From CAWIMX01 sp963837345 (GTDB taxonomy: Bacteria; Acidobacteriota; Vicinamibacteria; Vicinamibacterales; CAVVIG01), in assembly GCA_963837345.1 (NCBI GenBank), contig CAWIMX010000002.1, positions 558,001 to 622,000 of the forward strand: a stretch of DNA of 64,000 nucleotides. The letters are read 5' to 3'. Shown here one piece after another: positions 35,883-43,746 of this stretch; the stretch's first letter is position 1, and each line of letters starts with the position of its first letter. A model generated the notes under the pieces. The model was given only the letters and a program-made list of their open reading frames with translations, was not told the DNA's origin and did not search any database. The position numbers were made by a program, and so were the translations under genes.

Positions 35883-36009
35883 CGCACTCCTCCTCGGCCG
35901 GGGGCCTCCCGGCACGTTTGATCACACGGCGAACGTCGCCACCGGCGTGGGACGGTGCCGGTAGAGTAGACCGTCCCGCGAGCGCGCGCAAGCGCCAGGC
36001 CGGGGCCGG

Positions 36010-38230
36010 CTACTCCCGAAACAGATACTGCAGCTTCGTGAAAAACGCACGATTCGTGCGCCGGTACGCGGAGGTGGGAAACCGCGACGCGTCGATGGCC
36101 AGCCCCTGCTGGTAGTGGTCGTCGTACCCGACGTAGAACGCCGTGCCCGCGTTGACCCGGTAGGTGCCGAGCAGGTTCACCGCGATGGTGTGGTCGTCGG
36201 TGTCGTACTCGGTGATGTTGCGCACCAGCAGGCGGGTCGTGAACTGATACGTGGTCTGGGCGCGGAACACCTTCACGTCGAAAGCCGTCGAGCCGTTGCG
36301 GGGGTCGACGAGGCGGCTGGTGCTCAGGTTCGAGATCCGACTGGAGCCGCGAGAACGGGCGCAGCGTCATCGAGGCGTTCACGTTGGTGCCGCGGCCGAG
36401 GAAGGGATCGTCGATGAACCGGATCTGATCGCCGAGGTTCATGAAGCCGCCGAACGAGATCCGGCGGCTCGTATTCACGTTGCCGCCGAACGAGTACCGC
36501 CACTTCCAGAAGTCGATGCCGCCGTACCGCTCCATGTTGCGGTCGACGCCGCCGTTCACGCTGACGCTTTGCGCGAACTGCACGTTCGCGTTGAGCCCGA
36601 ACTGCTCGTCCTGCAGGACGCCGTCGAAGCCATAGTTGCGCGAATACCTGAGGCGCGGACCCCAGTTCGTGACCGTCCCCTCGGGCCACCAGCGGTAGCT
36701 GACGTTCGCGTCGGTCTGCCGCACGTCCGTGCGCCGCACGAAGCCCAGATCCGTGCCGAAATCGGGATCGATCTCGAAGTGTCCGACGTCCCAGCTGAGA
36801 TTGCGGCCGTCTTTCCGGAAGCCGAGATCGACGAGCGGCCCGGTCCGACGCACGCCATCCGCGTCGATCCGATCCGTGGCGATCGCCGTCGCCGTGAGCC
36901 GGTAGTTCGTCCCGATGCGCAGGCGCGTGTCGAACCCGCCGAGGCGGCTGTAGCGGCCCACGAACTCGCGGTCGGTGGCGAGCGCGCCGACGTACGATTC
37001 CGAGTAGAGGTCGTAGCGGACGCGACCGACGAATGCCTGCGCCGATTGCCCGTACGCCGGATCCGTGACCTCGTCGACATGCCCGGGCGCCTCGTCGTCC
37101 GCATAGAGCAGCCCGAGGGTCGTCTTGCCGACCTTGCCTGTCAATTTCGCGCCGAATCGCGGATCGACGATCGTCCGCGTATGGGTGAAGTTCACCGGAC
37201 CCTGGATGTTGAAGATCTCCTGGCCTTCGAGGAAGAACGGCCGAAGCTCGGGATAGAACACCGGGAAGCGCTGGTTCACCTCGATCTGCTGCTGGTCCGA
37301 CTCGATCTGCGAGAAGTCGGGGTTCACGGTGAGGTCGGCAGTCAGATTCGACGTAATCCCGTACTTCACGTTGAGGCCTGCCTGGGGCCTCGCGTCGACC
37401 GCGGCGTAGATGCCGGTGTCGGGGTCGAGCGCCGACGGCCGAATGGCGGTGAAGGTGGGCAGGAACTCGAGATTGCGGCTCGTCGAGAGATTCGTCAGGC
37501 CGTCGAGCGTGCCCATCTGACGCAGAAAGCCGGAGATGTCGCGCGAGATGGGCGCCCAGACGACGCTTTCGTTCTTGCCTTCGATGTCGCGCCGGACCTG
37601 GAACCCCCAGATGCCGCTCTCGCCGGATCGGAGCGACGGATACCGCAGGCTCTTGAACGGGATGGCCAGCTCTGCCGTCCAGCCGTCGTCGACCAGGCGT
37701 GCGGCCGAAGTGAAGAGGGCATCCCACGAGGAGTCGCCGTCGGGCCCGCCCCCGCGGCCCCCGCCGCCACCACGACCGCCCGGGCCGCCGCCGCCCATGA
37801 TGGCGTCGCCCTGCACGCCGTAGGCGTTCACCGAGAACACGTACGCCCGCTGCCGGTCGAGAAACGGATCGAAATAGAGCGTCACCCGGTCGTCGCGCCC
37901 GGCCTGATCGCGATCGACGCGGTTGGCGCGAAGGATCGCGACGTCCTCGTAGTGTGCGTAGATGCCGAAGTAGAGATTCTGGTTGTCGTACGCGATCGCG
38001 ACTTCGGTCTGTTCCGTGGCGGGCGCGCCTTCGAGCGGACGCTGCTGCACGAACCGCCGGATCTTGATCGCCGATCGCCAGACGGGATCGTCGAGCCGCC
38101 CGTCCACCGCCGGCGCCGCCGGCGCACGGGTCGCGGTGACGCTGGGAGGGGGGGCCGGCACGGCCGGCGTCTGGGCGTGGGCGAGCGCCGGTATCGAGGC
38201 CAGCATGGCCAGGGCCAGCAGCAGGACCAT
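36010..38230 (-). CDS. DUF5916 outer-membrane protein, disrupted by one one-base gain
   Basis: Corrected length 739 residues. Signal peptide (ALAMLASIPALAHAQ), CBM9-like domain (AVDGRLDDPVWRSAIKIRR ... NQNLYFGIYAHYED), a Gly-rich run (GGGGPGGRGGGGGRGGG), DUF5916 and a barrel ending TKLQYLFRE. The frame breaks in 36331-36340 after TLRPFSRLQS; one base fewer (a GG doublet lies at 36337-36338) lets it continue as NLSTSRLVDPRNGSTAFDVK to the stop at 36010. Read uncorrected, the frame runs on through the next 300 nt with an abnormal Arg/His/Pro-rich tail. TAAAAT lies 7 nt before the ATG (leaderless). Same family as 8295 and 29162. Confidence 0.82.
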
Positions 38231-38237
38231 CCGAGCG

Positions 38238-38243
38238 ATTTTA
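38238..38243 (-). promoter_or_regulatory. Putative -10 (TAAAAT), leaderless start
   Basis: TAAAAT on the minus strand, 7 nt before the ATG at 38230. Confidence 0.45.
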
Positions 38244-38309
38244 GCAGGGCGTGCCGGCGCCCGGAAGCCTTATTTGTTTGAGTTCAAAGCAGTCCGGACG
38301 CCGAACGCG

Positions 38310-38688
38310 TTACATCTTGTGAGACTTGTCGATCTTTGTCACCGCGACGCGGAACGCCGGCGTCGTTTTCGTGGCCATGGGCGCCGCGCCCAGCTTGACC
38401 TCGACGTCGCCCAGCACGGTCGTGCTCGTCGTCGCCGTCGGCATCTTGAACACCGTGATGATGTCTCGCGTGCCCTGATCGTCGAGCATGGTCGGGCGGA
38501 AGCCGTACGTCACCCCGTTCACGTCGAGCGTGGCGGTTCCGCTTTCATGCGTCGTCAGGGTCTGCGCCTGCCCGGATGGCGGCGTCACCGTCATCGTCAC
38601 TTGCGGGCTGTAGGCCTGAGCGAACGCCGGCAGCGCACCGCTCAGGACCGAGAGAACACACCAGCCCTCCAACCTTGCGCCTCTTCAT
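38310..38688 (-). CDS. Small secreted protein, start region shifted by one base
   Basis: The ATG at 38688 has an excellent ribosome-binding site (GGAGGAG) but its frame leaves the good coding frame after five codons. Removing one G of the doublet at 38673-38674 gives MKRRKLEGWCVLSVLSGALPAF, then AQA, a textbook signal peptide, and a 125-residue protein. Read without correction, only a TTG at 38672 is available, with no ribosome-binding site. The mature domain (VTMTVTPPSGQAQTLTTHE, VNGVTYGFRPTMLDDQG) is beta-rich and unknown. This is one of six such one-base gains here. Confidence 0.7.
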
Positions 38689-38729
38689 CGCTCTCCTCCT
38701 TCCGTTCGGCCTGTCTCCTTGGAACAGGC

Positions 38730-38754
38730 GGGCGAGGTCCAGAGGACCTCGCCC
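38730..38754 (-). terminator. Terminator after the NHL gene at 38765
   Basis: A perfect 11-bp stem (GGGCGAGGTCC with GGACCTCGCCC) and a 3-nt loop, 10 nt beyond the stop codon on the minus strand. Confidence 0.65.
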
Positions 38755-38764
38755 TCGGATTCGA

Positions 38765-39799
38765 TCACCGCTTGACGTACCGCTTGAGATCGCGGGGCCC
38801 GACTTCCGCCCCGTAGATGTTGCCCTGCGCGTCGGCCGCGACGCCCTCCGCCGCGCTCGAGCCGCCCTTCGGGTCGGGATCGGGAATGAACGCGGTCACC
38901 TCGCCGGTGCGCGCGCTGCCGATCCGGATGCCGCGGTGCACCCCCGGGTTGTGCCCGTAGCCGTCTTCATCGCGCGACTCCGAGTCGGCGACATACAGCA
39001 CGTCGTTCGCGTCGATGAACAGCCCGCTGGGCCGCCCGAACTGATGCATCTGGGCGACGAAATTCAGGTTGCGGTCGAAGATCTGGACGCGGTTGTTCGT
39101 ACGGTCGCCGACGAACAGGCGGCCCTGCGAGTCGAACTCGAGCGCGTGCGGACCGTCGAACTCGCCCGGACCCGTGCCCGTCTTGCCGACGATCTTCTGG
39201 AACGTGCCGGTCTTGTCGTAGATGACGAGGCGGTTGTCGCAGTTGCAGCCCGAGTGCCCGTCGGCCACGATGATGTCGCCGTTGGGCGCCACGATGACGT
39301 CGGAGGGCGCGCCGAGCGCCTCGGGCGGATTGCCCTGCGCGCCGGGTTTGCCGAGCGTGAGGAGCACCTTGCCCTCCGGGCTGAACTTGACGACCGTGTA
39401 GCCCTTCCCGTTGCCGCCTTGCGGGTCGGTCACCCACACGTTGCCCTCGCGGTCGACGTGCAGGCCGTGCGGCTGCACGAAGAGGTTCGCACCGAAATGC
39501 GCCAGCACGGTCCCGTTCGCGTCGAAGTGCAGCACGGGGTCGAGCGGCGACTCGGCGCAGCTGTTGCCGCCGCAACGGTCGATGGCCCAGAGGCTGCCGT
39601 CCGGGGCGATGTCCACGCCCGCCGTCGATCCCCATTTGCGGCCGTCGGGCAGGTGCGCCCAGCCGGTCACCGTGCGGTAGGGGTTGGGCACATCGTTGGA
39701 CGGGGGTTTGTCGGCCTGCGCCCGCGCGCGCGCGGGGAGCGCGACGAGAGCGGCGGCAGCGAGCGTGGCCGCCAGGCGGCCGAGGCGAAGTTCTCTCAT
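38765..39799 (-). CDS. Secreted NHL beta-propeller, PAL-like
   Basis: 344 residues, signal peptide ending near ARARAQA. NHL blades: NVWVTDPQGG, DIIVADGHSG, RLFVGDRTNNRVQIF and VLYVADSES. LFVQPHGLHVDREGNVWVTD matches the corresponding blade of rat PAL (LPHGLSIDTDGNYWVTD) closely. By eye: His111 and His218 on zinc histidines, Arg75 and Arg233 on active-site arginines, but Glu318 for the third His and His182 for the catalytic Tyr. The altered site argues against a plain amidating lyase. CNC at 185-187 and RCGGNSC may be disulfides. AAGGAGG precedes the ATG at 39799. Divergent from the hydrolase gene. Confidence 0.83.
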   Translation of the reverse strand: MRELRLGRLAATLAAAALVALPARARAQADKPPSNDVPNPYRTVTGWAHLPDGRKWGSTAGVDIAPDGSLWAIDRCGGNSCAESPLDPVLHFDANGTVLAHFGANLFVQPHGLHVDREGNVWVTDPQGGNGKGYTVVKFSPEGKVLLTLGKPGAQGNPPEALGAPSDVIVAPNGDIIVADGHSGCNCDNRLVIYDKTGTFQKIVGKTGTGPGEFDGPHALEFDSQGRLFVGDRTNNRVQIFDRNLNFVAQMHQFGRPSGLFIDANDVLYVADSESRDEDGYGHNPGVHRGIRIGSARTGEVTAFIPDPDPKGGSSAAEGVAADAQGNIYGAEVGPRDLKRYVKR

Positions 39800-39973
39800 C
39801 AATGCGGACCTCCTTGCTCGTCCAATCTTATCCGCACGGCCCGGCTCGTTCGAGCGACCGAGCTCTGGTATAGACGCCCGTCCCCCCGATTCGGCCGGGC
39901 GCGACGCTCCGAGCGGCCGACTGGACAGAGGCCCATCGGCGCGCGTATCGTGGCGACCACACGGAGGTCGGGC

Positions 39974-41104
39974 ATGCGCCAGCTTGCGTCCGGAATCCTC
40001 GTCGCCACCTTTCTGAGCGGGCTCTCCCTCGTCGTCGCGGCCGACGGCGGTACGGTGGTGATCGACCACTACGTGCGCGTGAAGTCGATCGTGCCCGCGA
40101 TTGCCGGTCAGGTGTCGCAGATCTACGTGCGCGAGCGCGTGCTGCCCGGCCCGGGGCTGCGGGGCGCCGCCCGCGGGAAGGGCGTGGTGCTGTTCGTCCA
40201 CGGTGCCGGCACCCCCGCCGAAGTCGCCTTCGACGTGCCGTACGCCGACTACAGCTGGATGGCCTTTCTCGCCGAGGCCGGGTACGACGTGTTCGCCATG
40301 GACACCGAAGGCTACGGCCGGTCGACCCGGCCGGCCGTCATGAACGATCCCTGCAATGTGGCGAAACAGGCGCAGGCCGATTTCGTGCCCAGCCTGATCC
40401 CCGCGCCGTGCCCGCCGAGCTATCCGCATCAGCTCACGACCATCGCATCGGACTGGGCCGACATCGACGCGGTCGTCGATTACCTCCGCGCGCTTCGCGG
40501 GGTCGACCAGGTGAGCCTCGTCGCCTGGTCGCTCGGCGGTCCGCGCGCCGGCGGGTACGCCGGACAGCATCCCGACAAGGTGGCGCGGCTGGTCCTGCTG
40601 GCGCCCGCCTACAACCGCAACGCGCGCGCCGCCCCGCCGCCCCTGCCCGCCGACGGCACCGCGATGAGCAAGCAGTCGCGCGAGGACTTCGTCGACAACT
40701 GGGACCGGCAGGTGGGGTGCGCCGACCAGTACGAGCCGGCCGCGGCCGACGCGGTATGGTCCGAGATGCTCGCGAGCGATCCGGTCGGCGCCACGTGGGG
40801 ACCGGGCGTGCGCCGCGCCCCGGGCACCACGACGTGGGGCTGGACTCCGGCCCTCGTGGCCAAGACGATGATTCCGACGCTCGTCGTGTCCGGCGTGCAC
40901 GACGGCCAGGTGCCGCCAGCCCGCGTGCGCGATCTCTACGAGGACCTCGGCGCCGCCGACAAGGTCTTCGTCGATCTGGCGTGCTCCTCGCACAACGCGA
41001 TGTGGGAAATGAACCATCGCCGGCTGTTCCGCGCCTCGCTCGAGTGGCTCGAGGCCGGCACCGTCGACGGGCACACGAGCGGCATGCTCCAGCTCGGATA
41101 CTGA
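39974..41104 (+). CDS. Secreted alpha/beta hydrolase
   Basis: 376 residues with a signal peptide (GLSLVVAADG). Alpha/beta-hydrolase fold: oxyanion loop VVLFVHGAGTPAE, then YDVFAMDTEGYGRS, nucleophile Ser in VAWSLGG, acid Asp in VSGVHDGQVPP and catalytic His in SSHNAMWE. The cap region is rich in Trp and Pro. Substrate unknown; an esterase- or haloalkane-like role is possible. GGAGG lies 6 nt before the ATG. The stop is followed at once (1 nt) by the FMN-binding gene, so it may head an operon with the next two genes. Confidence 0.87.
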   Translation: MRQLASGILVATFLSGLSLVVAADGGTVVIDHYVRVKSIVPAIAGQVSQIYVRERVLPGPGLRGAARGKGVVLFVHGAGTPAEVAFDVPYADYSWMAFLAEAGYDVFAMDTEGYGRSTRPAVMNDPCNVAKQAQADFVPSLIPAPCPPSYPHQLTTIASDWADIDAVVDYLRALRGVDQVSLVAWSLGGPRAGGYAGQHPDKVARLVLLAPAYNRNARAAPPPLPADGTAMSKQSREDFVDNWDRQVGCADQYEPAAADAVWSEMLASDPVGATWGPGVRRAPGTTTWGWTPALVAKTMIPTLVVSGVHDGQVPPARVRDLYEDLGAADKVFVDLACSSHNAMWEMNHRRLFRASLEWLEAGTVDGHTSGMLQLGY

Positions 41105-41105
41105 G

Positions 41106-41642
41106 GTGGCCAGACGCGTCCTGCTCGCCGTGCTCGCGGCCACGGTCGGCCTGGCCGCCGCCGGGCGGATCTACACCAACCCGGATCCGAGCGATCACCT
41201 GAAAAAGCTCTTTCCGAAGGCCGTGGCGTTCTCACCCCTCGAAGGCGATCCCCTGCATTTCTCGGCGTTCGCCGTCGACCCCAAGACCCACCCCGGCGCC
41301 AGGCCCATCGGGTACGCCTTCTGGACGACCGATCTCGTGCCGAACGAACACGGATACCACGGCCCGATTCACATTCTCGTCGGTCTCGACCTCACCGGCA
41401 TGATCACCGGCGTCGTGGTCGACTATCACTCGGAGCCGTACGGCTACTTCTCCGTCGAGCCGCAGAAATTCGCGGACCAGTTCGCGGGGAAAACCATCTT
41501 CGATCCCTTCCGCGTCGGGGGGGACGTGGACGCCGTCTCGCGAGCCTCACTGAGCGTGAACAGCGCCGCGCGCGCGATCCGCGACAGCTCGCGGCTCGTG
41601 GCCCGCGCTCTGCTCGATCCGAGCGCCGTGAAACGGCCATGA
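41106..41642 (+). CDS. FMN-binding domain protein (NosR N-terminal-like)
   Basis: 178 residues with an N-terminal membrane anchor or signal. FMN-binding domain of the NosR/RnfG type: HILVGLDLTGMITGVVVDYHSEPYGYF split over two strands, and a flavinylation-like site DAVSRASLS near residue 142-150. The usual site is S/D-G-A-S/T-x-T/S; here Arg replaces Gly and the acceptor would be Ser, so flavinylation is plausible but not certain. It would carry electrons across the periplasmic side of the membrane. The start is GTG at 41106. It overlaps the next gene by ATGA. An ApbE flavin transferase is at 47171. Confidence 0.82.
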   Translation: MARRVLLAVLAATVGLAAAGRIYTNPDPSDHLKKLFPKAVAFSPLEGDPLHFSAFAVDPKTHPGARPIGYAFWTTDLVPNEHGYHGPIHILVGLDLTGMITGVVVDYHSEPYGYFSVEPQKFADQFAGKTIFDPFRVGGDVDAVSRASLSVNSAARAIRDSSRLVARALLDPSAVKRP

Positions 41643-42532
41643 CCGCCGGCTTCCTCGCGGTCTTCGCGCTGGCCGCGCAAGACCCGTGGCGCTTCGACGA
41701 GGCGCCGGCGGACACCTGGTCCAGCATCCTTCGCCCGCAGGCGCTCGACCTGGCCGTGCTCGGCATCTTCCTCGCACTCGCCATGGTCAGCTTCTCCCGG
41801 AAGAGTGTTCGCCTCAAGTACGCGGCGCTGATCGGGTCGGTGCTCTACATGGGGTTCGCCAAGAGTCACCTGATTTCCGTCGTCGACATCTTCGGCGTGC
41901 TCGACTGGAACCTGCCGGCGGTCAAGTACAGCCTGTCCTACTATCTGCTGGGCGGCTTCGTGCTCGTGTCGACGGTGCTCTGGGGCCGGCTCTATTGCGG
42001 CCGTATCTGCGCCTTCGGGGCCTTGACGCAGCTGATGGACGCCGTCGTGCCCCGCGCATGGCGGCGCGAGCCGCCCGAGTGGCTCGAGCACCGGGCGTCG
42101 ACCGTGAAGTTCGCGCTCCTGGGCGGCGTCGTCCTGTACTTCCTGGCGACGCGCGACCTGACCATCTATCGCTATGTCGAGCCGTTCTGGATGTTCGGGC
42201 GTTTCGGATCGACCCCCATGTGGGTCGGTCTGGGCGTCCTGCTGGCGGCGACCCTGGTCGTGCGGAACCTCTACTGCCGCTTTCTATGTCCCGTCGGCGC
42301 GCTGCTCGGTCTCCTCTCCAGGCTGACCGTCTTCAAGATCAAGCGGTGGTCCGAGTGCAAGACGTGCCGGATCTGCGAGAAGACCTGCGAGTGGGGGGCG
42401 ATTCGCGGTCCCCGGATCGTCGAGACCGAGTGCGTGCGATGCGACGACTGCGAGCGGCTCTACGCCGACCAGCAGAAGTGTCCCCACTGGATCATCATCC
42501 GTCGACGGAGCGATTTCGCCGGCACACCGTAA
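41639..42532 (+). CDS. 4Fe-4S membrane protein (NosR C-terminal/NapH-like)
   Basis: 297 residues with about five transmembrane helices. Two CxxxCP/A-type membrane motifs (YCGRICAFGALTQ, YCRFLCPVGALLG) are followed by a cytoplasmic ferredoxin-like domain: CKTCRICEKTCEWGA and CVRCDDCERLYADQQKCP. This is the layout of the polyferredoxin half of NosR/NirI and of NapH/RdxA-type proteins. Together with the FMN protein, with which it overlaps by 4 nt (ATGA), it looks like a NosR cut into two genes. Electrons would move from a cytoplasmic or quinol donor to periplasmic acceptors. No nosZ is in the window. Confidence 0.88.
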   Translation: MTAGFLAVFALAAQDPWRFDEAPADTWSSILRPQALDLAVLGIFLALAMVSFSRKSVRLKYAALIGSVLYMGFAKSHLISVVDIFGVLDWNLPAVKYSLSYYLLGGFVLVSTVLWGRLYCGRICAFGALTQLMDAVVPRAWRREPPEWLEHRASTVKFALLGGVVLYFLATRDLTIYRYVEPFWMFGRFGSTPMWVGLGVLLAATLVVRNLYCRFLCPVGALLGLLSRLTVFKIKRWSECKTCRICEKTCEWGAIRGPRIVETECVRCDDCERLYADQQKCPHWIIIRRRSDFAGTP

Positions 42533-42729
42533 ATGCCGAGAACGGCTGAGGTTCGATTCGTGCCGCGCCCCAGCGGCCGCCACTGACAGGATTGTGTGCG
42601 ACGCCCGCGAAGCGTAATGCAGAGACGGGTCGAGTAACGGTTTCGCAACCGCGACGCGCGGTTTTCCCGGCGTTCCCGCCGCCAGCCGGATCGGTCCCCG
42701 TGGAATGCTCTTTGCGAAGCCGGCGGGCG

Positions 42730-43746
42730 ATGGCGCCAGCCCGCCTCGGTTCTCACCTTGCCATCGATCTCGGCACGGCCAACACCTGTGTGTTCGCGCG
42801 CGGCCACGGCGTCGTGCTGAACGAGCCGTCCATCATCGCGTTCAACACGGCATCGGGCGCCGTCGAAGCCGTCGGCACCGAAGCGCGCGAGATGCTGGGA
42901 CGGACGCCCGGCCACCTGCGCCCGGTGCGACCGGTGAAGGACGGCGTCATCGCGGATTTCGACGCCACCGAGAAGATGCTGACGCACTTCATCAAGAAGG
43001 CCTACCGCCAGGTCCACGCCTGGACGCGCCCCCGCGTCGTCATCGGGGTGCCGACCGACGGCACGCCGGTCGAGCGCCGGGCGGTCAGGGACAGCATCTA
43101 CCGCGCGAAGGCGAGCGAGGTGTACCTCGTCGACGAGCCGATGGCGGCGGCCGTGGGCGCGGGCCTGCCGATCGGCCAGGCGGCGGGCAATATGATCATC
43201 GACGTCGGAGGCGGGACGACCGAGATTGCGGTGACGTCGCTGTTCGGCGTCGTCGTGGGTCGCACCGTGCGCGTTGCCGGCGACGCGATGGACGAGGCCA
43301 TTACTCAGCACCTCAAGAAATGTCACGACCTGCTCGTCGGCGAACGGACGGCCGAAGCCATCAAGATTCAGATCGGCTCGGCGGCCGCGCTGGACGAGCC
43401 GCTGACGATGGAGGTCAAGGGGCGACATCTCGGGAGCGGCTCGCCCCGCAAGGTCACCGTCTCCGACGCCGAAGTGCGAGAGGCCCTCGCCGCGCCTCTG
43501 GCCGCCATTCTCCGCGCCGTCCGGGAAACGCTCGATCAGATCCCGCCCGAGCTGTCGGCCGACATCTACGATCGCGGCATCGCCCTGTGCGGTGGCGGGG
43601 CGCTGCTGCGCCATCTCGATCAGCGAATTCGCCAGGAGACCAACTTGCCGGTGCAACTGGTCGAGGACCCGTTCTCCTCGGTCGTGCTGGGCGCCGGCAA
43701 GATATTGAGCGATGAGGAGCTCCTCCAGAAGCTTTCGACTCGTTGA
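42730..43746 (+). CDS. mreB: Rod shape-determining protein MreB
   Basis: 338 residues, actin-like ATPase that guides the cell-wall elongation machinery at the inner membrane. Phosphate 1 motif AIDLGTANTCVF, connect motif region VDEPMAAAVGAGLPI, phosphate 2 MIIDVGGGTTEIAVTS and adenosine motif GIALCGGGALLRHLD are all intact. The ATG at 42730 gives the normal N-terminus; earlier in-frame GTG 42700 would add an unusual basic extension. The 3' end overlaps the GGDEF gene by 35 nt. Unusually, mreC and mreD do not follow. It may be one of several mreB copies in the genome. The 197 nt upstream (42533-42729) show only a small hairpin CGGTT-TCGC-AACCG. Confidence 0.93.
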   Translation: MAPARLGSHLAIDLGTANTCVFARGHGVVLNEPSIIAFNTASGAVEAVGTEAREMLGRTPGHLRPVRPVKDGVIADFDATEKMLTHFIKKAYRQVHAWTRPRVVIGVPTDGTPVERRAVRDSIYRAKASEVYLVDEPMAAAVGAGLPIGQAAGNMIIDVGGGTTEIAVTSLFGVVVGRTVRVAGDAMDEAITQHLKKCHDLLVGERTAEAIKIQIGSAAALDEPLTMEVKGRHLGSGSPRKVTVSDAEVREALAAPLAAILRAVRETLDQIPPELSADIYDRGIALCGGGALLRHLDQRIRQETNLPVQLVEDPFSSVVLGAGKILSDEELLQKLSTR